Shown piece after piece: positions 14,279 to 23,880 of a stretch of 34,187 bases of DNA; position 1 is the stretch's first letter, and every line of letters begins with the position of its first letter. Both the position numbers and the translations under genes were made by a program. The stretch spans positions 1-34,187 of the forward strand of contig JABJJO010000139.1 in the NCBI GenBank assembly GCA_018660825.1, read 5' to 3'. Source of the DNA: Planctomycetaceae bacterium (GTDB lineage: Bacteria; Planctomycetota; Planctomycetia; Pirellulales; Pirellulaceae). The notes under the pieces are model-generated. The model did no database searches. It had not been told where the DNA came from and was given only the letters and a program-made list of their open reading frames with translations.

Positions 14279-15613
14279 CTAAACTGAGAATATCGAATCG
14301 CTTAACGTGCCTGTGCTGTCGGCAAACGATTCTTGTTCGATTCCCATGGATTGTAGAATACTCAAGTGTAAATTGGCCATTGGCGTTGCGTCTTGCGACC
14401 AATACGTGCCGTGCTTAAGTCCCATGTTCGCACCCCCAGCCACTAGTGTTGGTAAGTTACGTGGATTATGAGTGGTACTCGCACCACTTCCATAAAGCAC
14501 GATACTATTATCAAGCACTGAACCCTTGTGGTCTTTGAACTGCTCGAGGCGATTAAAAAAGTAAGCGAGTTGTTCACTCAGAAAATGATCATACTTCGCA
14601 AAATTCAACTGCCCATTTTTGTCATTCGCATGGGACAACTGATGGTGGGTACTGGATAATCCAAGTTTAAGCGGGAAGGTATCACTGATTCCCATCCCAT
14701 CTTCGCGGTTTAGCATGAAAGCAACGCTGCGAGTAATATCGGCGTCAAATGCGAGGGCGATCAAATCAAACATGTTGCGATAATATTCACTTGGTTCGCC
14801 CTCGGTGGTGGCATCTAAATTTAGATGGGAGTAATCCTGTTTCTTGACAGGGATGTCGATCCATTGTTCTGACGCGATCAGTCGCGATTCGACTTCATCG
14901 AGCGATGTCAGATATTGTTCCATTTTAGCTCTGTCGGATTTCCCTAGTCTCTTATTAAACGCTTTGGAATTTTCTAAAACCGCGTCGACTAATCGGATAT
15001 GTTTTTTTAAATTTGTTCGTTCTACCTCAAGCGTCGACTTGTCCCCTCGGAATAGACGGTTGAATACTCTGCGAGGATTGTTTTCGGCTGGGATCGGATT
15101 GCCTTGTGTGTTGTATGAGATTGTTCCTGTGCGAGATAGAAATCCGACGCCCGCATCAATCGATAGCACCAGCGAGGGTTGTCGACAATGTTGTTTGGTA
15201 TGTTGAGCAACGACTTGGTCCAGTCCGACGCTGTTATAAGTGCCCGGTTTGGGATTGTGTAATGGTGCTCCGGTAAGCCACATGTCAGAACAGACGTGAG
15301 GGTCCGATTTGATACCGGATGCATGTTGTAATCCACCCATAAAGCTCAATTGGTTTCGGAAACGACTGAGGGGTTTGGTTGATTCACCAAATTTGAAATC
15401 ACTTCCAGTCTGTTGTGGGAACCACCGCCAATCGTCAATTTTGTTTGCTTCACGCGGCAGAGACATGCCGTTGGCCGTATAAATAGCGCAAAAACGGCGT
15501 GGTGTTCGCTGTACAATGTCGTCACCCATCGCTTCAAGTATTGGTAAAACTAAGGTGGTACCGGCGATACCTTTGAGAACGCTACGGCGAGCTATTTTTT
15601 TTATTGAACTCAT
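14279..15613 (-). CDS. DUF1552 protein with Tat signal
   Basis: The protein has 444 residues. An [17 protein letters not shown] twin-arginine-like signal (8-24) is followed by the DUF1552 signature: [14 protein letters not shown] (about 40-53), [28 protein letters not shown], a long helical middle with '[14 protein letters not shown]', [55 protein letters not shown], and a C-terminal [17 protein letters not shown]1552 has no proven function. It almost always accompanies DUF1592-class cytochromes, as here, where the cytochrome gene ends 20 bases upstream. The protein is therefore likely a periplasmic partner of that cytochrome. AGGAATG precedes ATG 15613. Confidence 0.9.
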   Translation of the reverse strand: MSSIKKIARRSVLKGIAGTTLVLPILEAMGDDIVQRTPRRFCAIYTANGMSLPREANKIDDWRWFPQQTGSDFKFGESTKPLSRFRNQLSFMGGLQHASGIKSDPHVCSDMWLTGAPLHNPKPGTYNSVGLDQVVAQHTKQHCRQPSLVLSIDAGVGFLSRTGTISYNTQGNPIPAENNPRRVFNRLFRGDKSTLEVERTNLKKHIRLVDAVLENSKAFNKRLGKSDRAKMEQYLTSLDEVESRLIASEQWIDIPVKKQDYSHLNLDATTEGEPSEYYRNMFDLIALAFDADITRSVAFMLNREDGMGISDTFPLKLGLSSTHHQLSHANDKNGQLNFAKYDHFLSEQLAYFFNRLEQFKDHKGSVLDNSIVLYGSGASTTHNPRNLPTLVAGGANMGLKHGTYWSQDATPMANLHLSILQSMGIEQESFADSTGTLSDSIFSV

Positions 15614-15633
15614 TAGAACATTCCTCTAAACAA

Positions 15634-18600
15634 TCATTTATTCAAAAACAACTCGCTGGTGATGACGAATCGGAATAGATCCTGCATCCGGTAGTCTGAC
15701 GCTCGTAATTCTAGTTGGTTTTCTTTTAGTTCGACAAGTTCATTGTAACTGAGACTGCGCCCGATAGCGTAACTGGTTAAATGTTTTAGGAAGCTAAAGG
15801 CGACCTGATCCAACTGTTTATTAACAAGGTATTGTTTCAAGCCGTCCAAATCGTCGACGATCGTCTTGTCTGGTAATGTTGATCGGCTTTCAATTTTCCC
15901 AGCAGTTTTATATAACCCTCCGGCGTCAAAAGTCTCAAAAGGTAACCCCCAGGGATCGATCCCTTGGTGGCATTTGATGCAACCGGCTTGATTGCGATGT
16001 TGGAATAATCGTTCGGCCAGTGTGAGATTGGAGTTGTCTTGTTCAAGGTCGGGTACGTTTGGGGGCGGGTCAGCGGGCGGTCGGGCGATGATCTTACGGG
16101 CGACCCACGCACCACGTTTAACCGGATTAGATTCTCGGCCGTCAGATAAGCCGGCTAATATTCCGGCTTGCGAAAGTATCCCGCCTAAGTGTTCGTTGTC
16201 GTGTAATAGTGGGAGAAATTCAAATCCACTTTCTGTGCTTTTATCGAGTCCGTAATAATTTGCTACGGTTTCATTTGCCATGATAAAGTCTGATCGAATT
16301 AGATTTCGCAATGGAAGATTGTGTTGGATTAAATACTGTAGAAATTGGATGGGTTCTTGTCCAAGTTGTACTTTGGTATCACGCGTCAAATTAGGGTATT
16401 GTTTCCGATCTATTTCCACCACAGCTAGTTTGTCGAGATCCAACCATTGAGTTGTGAATTCAGCAGCGAATTCACTAAATCGCGAATCTTGAATCAGTCG
16501 GTTTGTCTCGGTTGCGAGAGAGTGCGTGAGAGTGTTGGTAACCGCAAGTTCAAGCAGCCGATCGTCGGGTGCTCGGTTCCAGAGGAAATAAGAAAGTTTG
16601 GATGCAAGTTCATACTCGCTGATAGGTTCTGGTTTAGGTGTATTGCTGTTTTCAATTAAAAATAGAAACTGCGGTGACGTAAGCACGATTACGAGTGCAT
16701 CTTTGATACTCTGTGTAAAATCTTGATTGTCTTGAAAGGATTGTTCCCAGATCGCCATCAGCGAATGCAATTCTGCATTTGTCAGCGGACGGCGAAAAGC
16801 GCGTGACGCAAATTTTTCAATCACTTCACGAGCGTATATTTTGGGTTGGTCGGTGTGGTTTGATGTAATAAAGATATTGGTGTGTGTCGCCGGTGGCCAC
16901 GTATCATAAAAAGGGCCTTCAAACTCAACGGATTGGATCAGCAAACGCGGCATGTCCCGTCCGTCGGTGTATTCACTGCGTACGCCAATCTCACGAATTC
17001 CGGCTAGATAATTGACATTGTCTTTTTCCACGTCTGGGCTGGGGAAATTTCTAATGGCACCTTCAAAAACGTAGGGTTGGATATTGGTCGATTTGGCAGT
17101 TTGTGGTTTTCCAACGGGCGTTAGTGTGCTGCCGCAATCGCGGCGTAGTCCGACGTGGACCCCGATATGAGGTGCTCGTTTTTCAAACGTACGAAATTGT
17201 TCTGCCAGGGGATGTGTGGCATGTAGTCGTGTGAGGACCAGACGGTGGGGAGCCGCACCACCGGCATATTTTACTGCCACCGGCAAAGGGCCTGCTCCGA
17301 TGTGTAAGGCCATGAAGGCAGGTTGATTTAGCGTTGCTGAAAATTGTCGGTCACCCATTTTTAACGTCAAACTGGCTGGTTTTTCAATCGGAGGCTGAAT
17401 CAAACTTCGGCCCGGTTCCACGAGGGCCTGGATTTCGGACAAGTCTAACGCCCGGCGGTACATGTGAACATCGTCGATATCACCCTGAAACAAATTCGAT
17501 TCCTTTTGGCGTCCATCATACAGTTCCTGAATGCGTCCAATATGCAGTTGCACAGATTGATTGTCCAGATTGCCATCATTGATTGTCCCAGTAGCCACTA
17601 AATATCCGTTGACATACAGGTTAGTTTGATTGGCACCGCGACGTACGACGGCCGCGACATGTTGCCATGTATTGACTCGAATGATACCTGGCCGTGAGGC
17701 AACAGTGCCATTGGGTCGGTTATTGGGTCCTATCGTTTCAATTCTCAGCACCCCCTGATTATTAGGCATATCCAGATACCAACCGTGCGTCCAATTGTAC
17801 TTACCGAGGCAGACAATTCCTCCCTGTCTTAATTGCGTGGGTCGAATCCAAGCAGCTACAGAGAAATCTCCTGTTCCCACATTCATCGAATCATTACGTT
17901 TCACAACAACACAGTCGTCGTTACCATCTAGCGAGATTGCCTGACCAAATGGCGAAGCCACATATTGCGCACCTCCCTGTATTTGCCCCTGCAGTTCGTC
18001 ACGTTTGGGCGTTGAATGCGTGTTTTGGTCGAGTTGCCAGGCTCCGATTAAACCGACATTCAACTTGGAGGCATCGGGTTTGACGATATTCTTGGCAGGT
18101 GGCGTAACGTAGACGTCCGCCTGATAGATCCCTTCCGTGTCTATGGAGACTACTTGGGGTTCCGCAAGGGATGTGATCGTGATCGCATTTGTCGAGGATT
18201 CGTCCTGAGGGAGACTGTTTGATTCTAGCAGTAGGGGTTCGTCATAGCGTGCTGCATTCACGGTGATACGGAAATTCCCGTCGTCTGGCAACTCTCGCAG
18301 GGAGATCTTGAAATTTGCCTTCGGCCCATACGTACTTTCGATTTGGAACAACTCCGCACTGGGGATGGCCGGTCGCAATAACAAACCGTCTTCAACGCTC
18401 TGGTAAGCAAGAAGTCCATCAGGGTACCCATTCGTTCCACGCATGCAGGCAAAAACCGCATGATAAATACTGTCGTATTCTCGCCAACCGCGGACTGTGG
18501 AATTCCCCTGATAGCCTTCGATGAATTTAAAGGCAGTTTGCATCTTAAATGGTTCATAGGTAAATGATTTGCTAGGATTCAACTCGGTGACTTGGAAATC

Positions 18601-19323
18601 AGCGTTGGGCAGCAGTGTACTCAAAGCCCCTAGAATCAAATTGTTGGGATAGGGATTCTGATTAACGCTCTTCCCTAGATCCATCCTAAAATTCTGGATG
18701 ACCGGAGGTTTGGTTTCGTCGACGATGCAGCGGTCTAATGCCTGTTCGGCAATACTGAAATAAGATTCAATCAATAACGGGGATAACAACAAAGTCTGTT
18801 GATTATTTAGAAATCCATCCTTGGATTTTGCGTCGGGTGGTAATCCGTTGGCTAGGTTTTCATCGAGGCCGAGTAAATCTTGTAATGTGTTTTGATACTG
18901 TTTAATCGTGAGTCGGCGAATTGAGCCGTTGTATTCGCGTTTCCGGTTTCGAGCAGTAGTTAGATTCTTTTGAATCCATGTTAGTAATAATTGTCGTTCT
19001 GCGGTGGTGGGTTGTGATTCATCCTCAGGTGGCATTTTTTCTGATTTTATTTGATGATAAATCGCATCCCACAATCGCATTTGATTTTCCGGTAGAGAGC
19101 CATCTAAGTGGTCCACGCGAATCCCAGAAATCAGGTCGTCTTGATTATGACAACTCACACAATACTTATTGAGTAAGGGTTGAATGGATTTGCGAAAAGA
19201 TCTTGACGCTTCAGCATTCCGAGTTTGCGATTGTACTGACGACGGAAAATACGACAACGCAATTACAATGGCCAGCATGATCCCGGCAGAAGCTATTGGC
19301 GATGATGGGTAAAATTTGGTCAT
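15634..19323 (-). CDS. DUF1587/DUF1595/DUF1592/DUF1588/DUF1585 cytochrome with inserted LamG domain
   Basis: The protein has 1,229 residues. After a signal peptide (about 8-33) comes a cytochrome-c-like region with CVSCH at 55-59 and an EKMPPED loop that may carry the Met ligand, then DUF1587 (RRLTIKQYQNTLQDLLGL about 136-153). A long beta-rich insert contains a LamG/concanavalin-type domain (about 445-640, 'FSVAAWIRPTQ' to 'DVHMYRRALDLSEI'). C-terminal DUF1595, DUF1592, DUF1588 and DUF1585 follow, with a second haem motif CIKCH at 1115-1119 and the end motif FRFVITSELFLNK. Function is unproven for this family. Two haem sites argue for electron transfer and the LamG domain for glycan binding. 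ATG 19323 is chosen because the signal peptide follows it; TTG 19392 would overlap the upstream gene. No clear ribosome site is seen. The length matches LamG-containing relatives. Confidence 0.88.
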   Translation of the reverse strand: MTKFYPSSPIASAGIMLAIVIALSYFPSSVQSQTRNAEASRSFRKSIQPLLNKYCVSCHNQDDLISGIRVDHLDGSLPENQMRLWDAIYHQIKSEKMPPEDESQPTTAERQLLLTWIQKNLTTARNRKREYNGSIRRLTIKQYQNTLQDLLGLDENLANGLPPDAKSKDGFLNNQQTLLLSPLLIESYFSIAEQALDRCIVDETKPPVIQNFRMDLGKSVNQNPYPNNLILGALSTLLPNADFQVTELNPSKSFTYEPFKMQTAFKFIEGYQGNSTVRGWREYDSIYHAVFACMRGTNGYPDGLLAYQSVEDGLLLRPAIPSAELFQIESTYGPKANFKISLRELPDDGNFRITVNAARYDEPLLLESNSLPQDESSTNAITITSLAEPQVVSIDTEGIYQADVYVTPPAKNIVKPDASKLNVGLIGAWQLDQNTHSTPKRDELQGQIQGGAQYVASPFGQAISLDGNDDCVVVKRNDSMNVGTGDFSVAAWIRPTQLRQGGIVCLGKYNWTHGWYLDMPNNQGVLRIETIGPNNRPNGTVASRPGIIRVNTWQHVAAVVRRGANQTNLYVNGYLVATGTINDGNLDNQSVQLHIGRIQELYDGRQKESNLFQGDIDDVHMYRRALDLSEIQALVEPGRSLIQPPIEKPASLTLKMGDRQFSATLNQPAFMALHIGAGPLPVAVKYAGGAAPHRLVLTRLHATHPLAEQFRTFEKRAPHIGVHVGLRRDCGSTLTPVGKPQTAKSTNIQPYVFEGAIRNFPSPDVEKDNVNYLAGIREIGVRSEYTDGRDMPRLLIQSVEFEGPFYDTWPPATHTNIFITSNHTDQPKIYAREVIEKFASRAFRRPLTNAELHSLMAIWEQSFQDNQDFTQSIKDALVIVLTSPQFLFLIENSNTPKPEPISEYELASKLSYFLWNRAPDDRLLELAVTNTLTHSLATETNRLIQDSRFSEFAAEFTTQWLDLDKLAVVEIDRKQYPNLTRDTKVQLGQEPIQFLQYLIQHNLPLRNLIRSDFIMANETVANYYGLDKSTESGFEFLPLLHDNEHLGGILSQAGILAGLSDGRESNPVKRGAWVARKIIARPPADPPPNVPDLEQDNSNLTLAERLFQHRNQAGCIKCHQGIDPWGLPFETFDAGGLYKTAGKIESRSTLPDKTIVDDLDGLKQYLVNKQLDQVAFSFLKHLTSYAIGRSLSYNELVELKENQLELRASDYRMQDLFRFVITSELFLNK

Positions 19324-19384
19324 GGGAAGGGTATAGATCGTCAAAGGGTGGGGCGCCAACAGTGTTACTCTTGTGAGTGATACC

Positions 19385-20746
19385 TCAATCAATTATTTCG
19401 AATGTTAGTGTCACTTTATATTCTTGAGTAGGGTCACATTTTTGAGGTCGCGGTACAAGAATGAAATTATCAGTAACGATAGGATGCAGGTCATGTCCAC
19501 TAGTAATTTTAATATTTTTAATACGTTGTTCAAAAAACCCCACAAAGGGTCGCCCTCCCCGCTGCGAACCATTGTTGTTGACGGTGTCAAAACTCGCTTC
19601 ACCATGGTTTGGCGTGATTGTAAAGGTCATGCTATTTCGACCACTGTCAATTGTCTGTTCAAAGCTATTTTGCCCATTTGCCATTTTGGCTGACCAGGCG
19701 GGATCGCCATAAAAGGCAACAACATCACGATCAAATTGAAGGCCACGTTTGTCACCAGCACTGGTGGACGATTCGCCGAGCCGATGCACAAGTGCATGAT
19801 GATTGGCAAAAAACGCTTGATTCATCGTGTATCGACCTGGTTGTTCGATAAAGTAGTCCAAAATGCCCCAGCCTTGATATCCGTACCAGGTGGGCACGGT
19901 GTATCCGATCATTTGCTTGACACCCACGTCGTTCATCCAGGCAAGTGCCATTGCATCGGGGCCATTAATACTACCCATCAAACAGTTCCCGATTGGGAGG
20001 TAGACTTTAGGGTTGTTCGAATCGATATCAATACGTGTTTTATTTGTATCCACGCCGAACATTTGTCCTGCTTTGCTACGAAAAAAACCATTGCGATAGC
20101 GAAAGCCAATCATCCAGTCGCCTTGTGTGGCGTGACCCGATGTAACAAACAAGTCAGCTTGATATTGATTGAGTGTGTCGACTAGGGCAGCAGTTGTATC
20201 GTCCGGACCACGCAGTTGTTTGGCAGTTGTGTCGCGTTTTTTTTGCACAAGTTTATTTTTTACCAGTTCGTCGTACCATAAGCCTTCAGTACAACACTGC
20301 AAGGCAATTTCAGTACCGGATGCAACTTTGTGGATGGTTAAGGGTTCACGGTGCTTAGCGATGGCCAGTGCGTTCGCTGCATCAAAGCCAGTCAATATGC
20401 CCCACAAGGTATCGGTATAGGGATCGTCATCAAGTTTACGAGTTAGTTGATGAACGGCAGCGACGAACTCAGTTGTGGTTTCGTTGGGCGTGGATACAAA
20501 ACAGACATATTTGGGAAACTGCTGTGTAAGTTTAGGTAGAGAATCTCCGACTTGGCCGTCAAATACGATGACTTGTGCCTCATGTTTTGCGACGAGCGTC
20601 TGCACGACCTTTTTCCATTCAGCTTTCTTATTGGTTTGCTGTGAAACGATAACGGTATATGTACCATCCGCAGCGTAGGATGTAGTTGTGGCGGCGACAA
20701 TAATGAAGGCAATAATGCGTTGAAACGTCGTCATGGGGTTTCTCAT
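19385..20746 (-). CDS. Putative secreted clan-CD (gingipain/caspase-like) cysteine peptidase
   Basis: The protein has 453 residues. A signal peptide (about 7-26, ending TSYAA-DG) precedes a two-part alpha/beta domain. Key elements are LFVTSGHATQGDW (199-211) with His205, and VYLPIGNCLMGSINGPDAMA (248-267) with Cys255, followed by a 'VGVKQMIGYTVPTWYGYQGW' strand-helix and DRDVVAFYGDPAW. A His at the end of one strand and a Cys at the end of the next, then a Gly-rich strand, is the layout of gingipain (C25) and caspase-like peptidases. The C-terminal 100 residues look beta-rich. The assignment rests on motif order only, as identity to known gingipains is low by eye. It could process co-exported operon proteins or foreign protein. 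ATG 20746 is used; ATG 20734 is equally possible. The sulfatase ends 9 bases upstream. Confidence 0.6.
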   Translation of the reverse strand: MRNPMTTFQRIIAFIIVAATTTSYAADGTYTVIVSQQTNKKAEWKKVVQTLVAKHEAQVIVFDGQVGDSLPKLTQQFPKYVCFVSTPNETTTEFVAAVHQLTRKLDDDPYTDTLWGILTGFDAANALAIAKHREPLTIHKVASGTEIALQCCTEGLWYDELVKNKLVQKKRDTTAKQLRGPDDTTAALVDTLNQYQADLFVTSGHATQGDWMIGFRYRNGFFRSKAGQMFGVDTNKTRIDIDSNNPKVYLPIGNCLMGSINGPDAMALAWMNDVGVKQMIGYTVPTWYGYQGWGILDYFIEQPGRYTMNQAFFANHHALVHRLGESSTSAGDKRGLQFDRDVVAFYGDPAWSAKMANGQNSFEQTIDSGRNSMTFTITPNHGEASFDTVNNNGSQRGGRPFVGFFEQRIKNIKITSGHDLHPIVTDNFILVPRPQKCDPTQEYKVTLTFEIID

Positions 20747-20755
20747 TTGTGAGGG

Positions 20756-22396
20756 CTATTTTTTGATAGGGAACGGAGGCGCATCATATTGAACACGTAA
20801 TCGATCGAATTCTTGTTCGAGTGAAGCTTGTACCCGTTTGTACTTTGGCTGGTTATAAACGTTGACCATTTCTTGTGGGTCGTTGGTTAAGTCGAACATA
20901 TTCCATTCGTTGGTGGCAGGAAAAAAGAACAGTTTGTGAGTCATTGAGCGTACCCCAAAGTGTTGTGGTACAGCGTGTTCACCAAACTCGTAGTATGCAT
21001 AATAAAGGGACTCGCGCCATTTTTTCACGGTGCCGTTCATGATGGGCACGAGTGAGTTTCCTTGGACCTCTGCAGGCGCTGATATACCGGCCATTTCCAG
21101 AAAAGTTGGTGCATAGTCGATATTTTGAATCAGTTCAGTGGGTTGCGATTGAGGTTTCACAACTCCTGGCCAACGTACAAGAAATGGCATCCGAAAAGAT
21201 TCTTCAAACATCCAGCGTTTGTCATACCAACCATGTTCGCCGAGAAAGAATCCTTGATCGGATGAATAGATGACGATTGTATTTTCAGCTAATCCGTTAT
21301 CGTCTAGGTACTTGAGCATCCGGCCAACGCTCTCGTCGACAGCTTTAACTGTGGCGAGATAGTTTTTCATATAGCGTTGGTATTTCCAGCGGACGATTTC
21401 TTGATGGCTAAGTTTCCCAGCTTTAAAGTCCGCTAAGAATGCTTGGTTTTGTGGTCCGAAATGAGCATCCCAAACTTGTTTTTGTTGGTCGGTCATACGA
21501 TTATATTCGGGCGTGCCATAGCGGTCGGGCTTTGGCAACACGACGTCGCCGCGTTCGTTCTTTCGTACTTTTGCGTCATATGCCCAGTCAAAATGTCGGT
21601 CAATCTCCATCTGATTGCGAGCTAATGTGCTGCTGCGGTTGGCATAATCATCGAACAAGGTTTCAGGTTCAGGAATCTGAATATCATCGAAAGCGTCGAG
21701 ATGTCGTAACGCTGGTGCGAAGGTGCGATGTGGCGCTTTGTGTTGGCACATCAAAAAGAATGGTTTGCTATCGTCGCGGGACTCAAGCCAGCCAATTGCC
21801 TTGTCGGTTGTCAGATCCGTTGCATAGCCTTCAAACCTTTTTTGTGAGCCGTCTTTTTGGACGAAAACAGGATTGTAGTAACTGCCTTGCCCCGGAAAGA
21901 TCTCCCAATGGTCGAAGCCGACGGGTGTGGTTTTAAGGTGCCATTTTCCGATGACCGCCGTGTTGTAACCATTGGCATGGAGTTCTTTGGCGACGGTCCA
22001 CTGGGTTTGATCTAAACCTTTGCCGGTGTTGCGCATGAACCCGTTTTTATGGCTATGCTTACCCGTCAGGATTGTCGCACGCGAAGGACCACAAATGGAG
22101 TTGGCACAAAAGGAATTAAGGAACACAGCGCCTTGTCGCGCAAGTTGATCGATGCTGGGAGTGGGCGCAACGTCTGCCAGTGGCCCACCGTAGGCAGAAA
22201 TAGACTTAATGGCATGATCGTCGGAAAACAAGAACAGAATATTGGGGCGTTGTGCATTGGAATTTGTTCCGGTGACGTTGTTTTTGTCTTTGGCTTGAAC
22301 AGAGCCAGAAGGACCCAATGAAAACATCATCGCAGACATCATGATGATGGCGGCAACACAGGATTTACGTAGCAGAGATATTTTGAATTTCAACAT
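20756..22396 (-). CDS. Secreted type I (FGly-dependent) sulfatase
   Basis: The protein has 546 residues. A signal peptide (about 8-35) is followed by the sulfatase domain: PNILFLFSDDH with metal ligands Asp59 and Asp60, ICGPSRATILTGK carrying the CxPSR motif at 102-106 whose Cys is converted to formylglycine, GKWHLK, and YSSDQGFFLGEHGWYDKRW with further ligands and substrate contacts. The C-terminus ends 'QYDAPPFPIKK'. It hydrolyses a sulfate ester, most likely on a sulfated polysaccharide, in the periplasm or outside. No FGly-generating enzyme or anaerobic maturase is in the window. ATG 22396 is chosen over an in-frame GTG 22408 because it starts closer to the signal peptide. Its leader contains the palindrome GTGATCAC (22401-22408). 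The gene is second from a DUF1501/DUF1553 pair and just upstream of the cysteine-peptidase-like gene. Confidence 0.93.
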   Translation of the reverse strand: MLKFKISLLRKSCVAAIIMMSAMMFSLGPSGSVQAKDKNNVTGTNSNAQRPNILFLFSDDHAIKSISAYGGPLADVAPTPSIDQLARQGAVFLNSFCANSICGPSRATILTGKHSHKNGFMRNTGKGLDQTQWTVAKELHANGYNTAVIGKWHLKTTPVGFDHWEIFPGQGSYYNPVFVQKDGSQKRFEGYATDLTTDKAIGWLESRDDSKPFFLMCQHKAPHRTFAPALRHLDAFDDIQIPEPETLFDDYANRSSTLARNQMEIDRHFDWAYDAKVRKNERGDVVLPKPDRYGTPEYNRMTDQQKQVWDAHFGPQNQAFLADFKAGKLSHQEIVRWKYQRYMKNYLATVKAVDESVGRMLKYLDDNGLAENTIVIYSSDQGFFLGEHGWYDKRWMFEESFRMPFLVRWPGVVKPQSQPTELIQNIDYAPTFLEMAGISAPAEVQGNSLVPIMNGTVKKWRESLYYAYYEFGEHAVPQHFGVRSMTHKLFFFPATNEWNMFDLTNDPQEMVNVYNQPKYKRVQASLEQEFDRLRVQYDAPPFPIKK

Positions 22397-22425
22397 GGTT
22401 GTGATCACTTAGAAGGTATTGAAAA

Positions 22426-23877
22426 TTAGCTGAGTATATCGTGGACAACTTTACCGTGAATATCGGTCAAACGAAAGTAGCGTCCTTGGTATCGGTAGGT
22501 GAGCTGTTCGTGGTCCATTCCCAGTTGGTTTAAGATTGTCGCTTGTAGGTCATGCACGTGTACTGGTTTATCAACAACACGGACGCTGTAGTCATCGGTT
22601 TTACCGTAAGACATTCCACCGCGGACTCCACCACCAGCAAGCCAATATGAAAAGCAACTGGGATGATGATCTCGGCCATAGGTTGTTTTTGTGAGTTTGC
22701 CTTGGCAATAGACAGTCCGGCCGAATTCACCTCCCCAAACAACGAGTGTATCGTCGAGCATGCCGCGTTGTTTGAGATCTTGTAGCAGTGCTGCTGTCGG
22801 TTGATCCGTACCAGCACATTGAGTGGGGACTTGGGTTGGTGCGTTGCCGTGGGCGTCCCAACCACGATGATAGAGTTGGATGAACCGGACACCGCGTTCG
22901 GCAAGGCGGCGTGCCAGCAGGCAATTGTAGGCATAACTGCCAACCTTATTGACTTGCGATCCATACATATCGAGCGTACTTTGGGTTTCGCTTTTAATAT
23001 TGATCAATTCGGGGACGCTCATTTGCATACGGAAAGCGAGTTCATATTGTGCGATACGAGTTAGGATTGCGGGGTCACGGAATTTCTCGGCTTGCTGAGC
23101 GTTTAGTTTTCGTAGTGAGTCGAGCATACGTCGTCGCTGAGCTTGAGTGACGCCGTTTGGATTGTAGAGATCTAAAATTGGATCACCCTGTCCACGGAAC
23201 TTCACGCCTTGAAAATGTCCGGGCAAAAATCCCGCTCCCCATAAGCGATCATAGAGTGGTTGTCCGGCCTTGGCGCGGCCATTGGATGTCATCGCGACAA
23301 AGGCGGGTAGGTTATGATTTTCGCTGCCAAGCCCATAACTAACCCAGGCACCCATACTGGGCCTGCCCGGATTAACGGAGCCAGTTTGAAATAGCGTCGC
23401 TGCCGGGTCATGGTTGATCGCTTCGGTGTACATGCTCTTAACGACACAGATATCGTCTGCCATTTTTGCAACATGTCGTTGAGGTGCACTGAACCAAGTT
23501 CCTGCTTGCCCATGTTGCGCGAACTTTAAGCTGGTGGGGGCAACAGGAAAAGATTTCTGCCCAGATGTCATTGTTGTTTTGCGTTCGGCGGGATAGATCG
23601 ACGTCGGGACTTCCTCGCCAAAACGCTTTTGTAAATCCGGTTTGTAATCGAATAAATCTAGTTGTGAAGGTCCACCAGACTGAAATAAGTAAATGACGCG
23701 TTTGGCTTTAGGCTGGAAAGGTGGTGCGTTGATGTGCCCCGCTTCACTCCCGAGGAGTTTGTTTTCGCCCTTTGCCAACGAAGCGAGTGCGATTGTACCT
23801 AAACCGACAGCGCTGTGGTTGAGAAACGTCCGACGGTTGTGTCGCAGGTGATCGCATTGTGTGTCGGATGTTGTCAT
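22426..23877 (-). CDS. DUF1501 protein with Tat signal (partner of DUF1553 cytochrome)
   Basis: The protein has 483 residues. The N-terminus HNRRTFLNHSAVGLGTIALA (13-32) is a twin-arginine signal. DUF1501 motifs follow: LFQSGGPSQLDLFDYKP (64-80), SIYPAERKT, MYTEAINHDPA, QTGSVNPGRPSMGAWVSYG, LYHRGWDAHGN, VVWGGEFGRT, GRDHHPSCFSYWLAGGGVRGG and VHVHDLQATILNQLG. DUF1501 belongs to the alkaline phosphatase/sulfatase fold clan, and the Asp and His clusters fit metal binding, but no activity is proven. The ATG lies 3 bases after the stop of the DUF1549/DUF1553 gene with no Shine-Dalgarno sequence, so translational coupling is likely. This pairing is a standard planctomycete gene couple. Confidence 0.92.
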   Translation of the reverse strand: MTTSDTQCDHLRHNRRTFLNHSAVGLGTIALASLAKGENKLLGSEAGHINAPPFQPKAKRVIYLFQSGGPSQLDLFDYKPDLQKRFGEEVPTSIYPAERKTTMTSGQKSFPVAPTSLKFAQHGQAGTWFSAPQRHVAKMADDICVVKSMYTEAINHDPAATLFQTGSVNPGRPSMGAWVSYGLGSENHNLPAFVAMTSNGRAKAGQPLYDRLWGAGFLPGHFQGVKFRGQGDPILDLYNPNGVTQAQRRRMLDSLRKLNAQQAEKFRDPAILTRIAQYELAFRMQMSVPELINIKSETQSTLDMYGSQVNKVGSYAYNCLLARRLAERGVRFIQLYHRGWDAHGNAPTQVPTQCAGTDQPTAALLQDLKQRGMLDDTLVVWGGEFGRTVYCQGKLTKTTYGRDHHPSCFSYWLAGGGVRGGMSYGKTDDYSVRVVDKPVHVHDLQATILNQLGMDHEQLTYRYQGRYFRLTDIHGKVVHDILS

Positions 23878-23880
23878 TAT

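Noticed and set aside
19736..20185. 149-codon open frame on the plus strand
   Set aside because: It is antisense to the cysteine-peptidase-like gene, whose motifs are clear on the other strand.
21439..21936. 165-codon open frame on the plus strand
   Set aside because: It lies antisense inside the sulfatase gene, is rich in Arg, Cys and Ser, and shows no domain or ribosome binding site.
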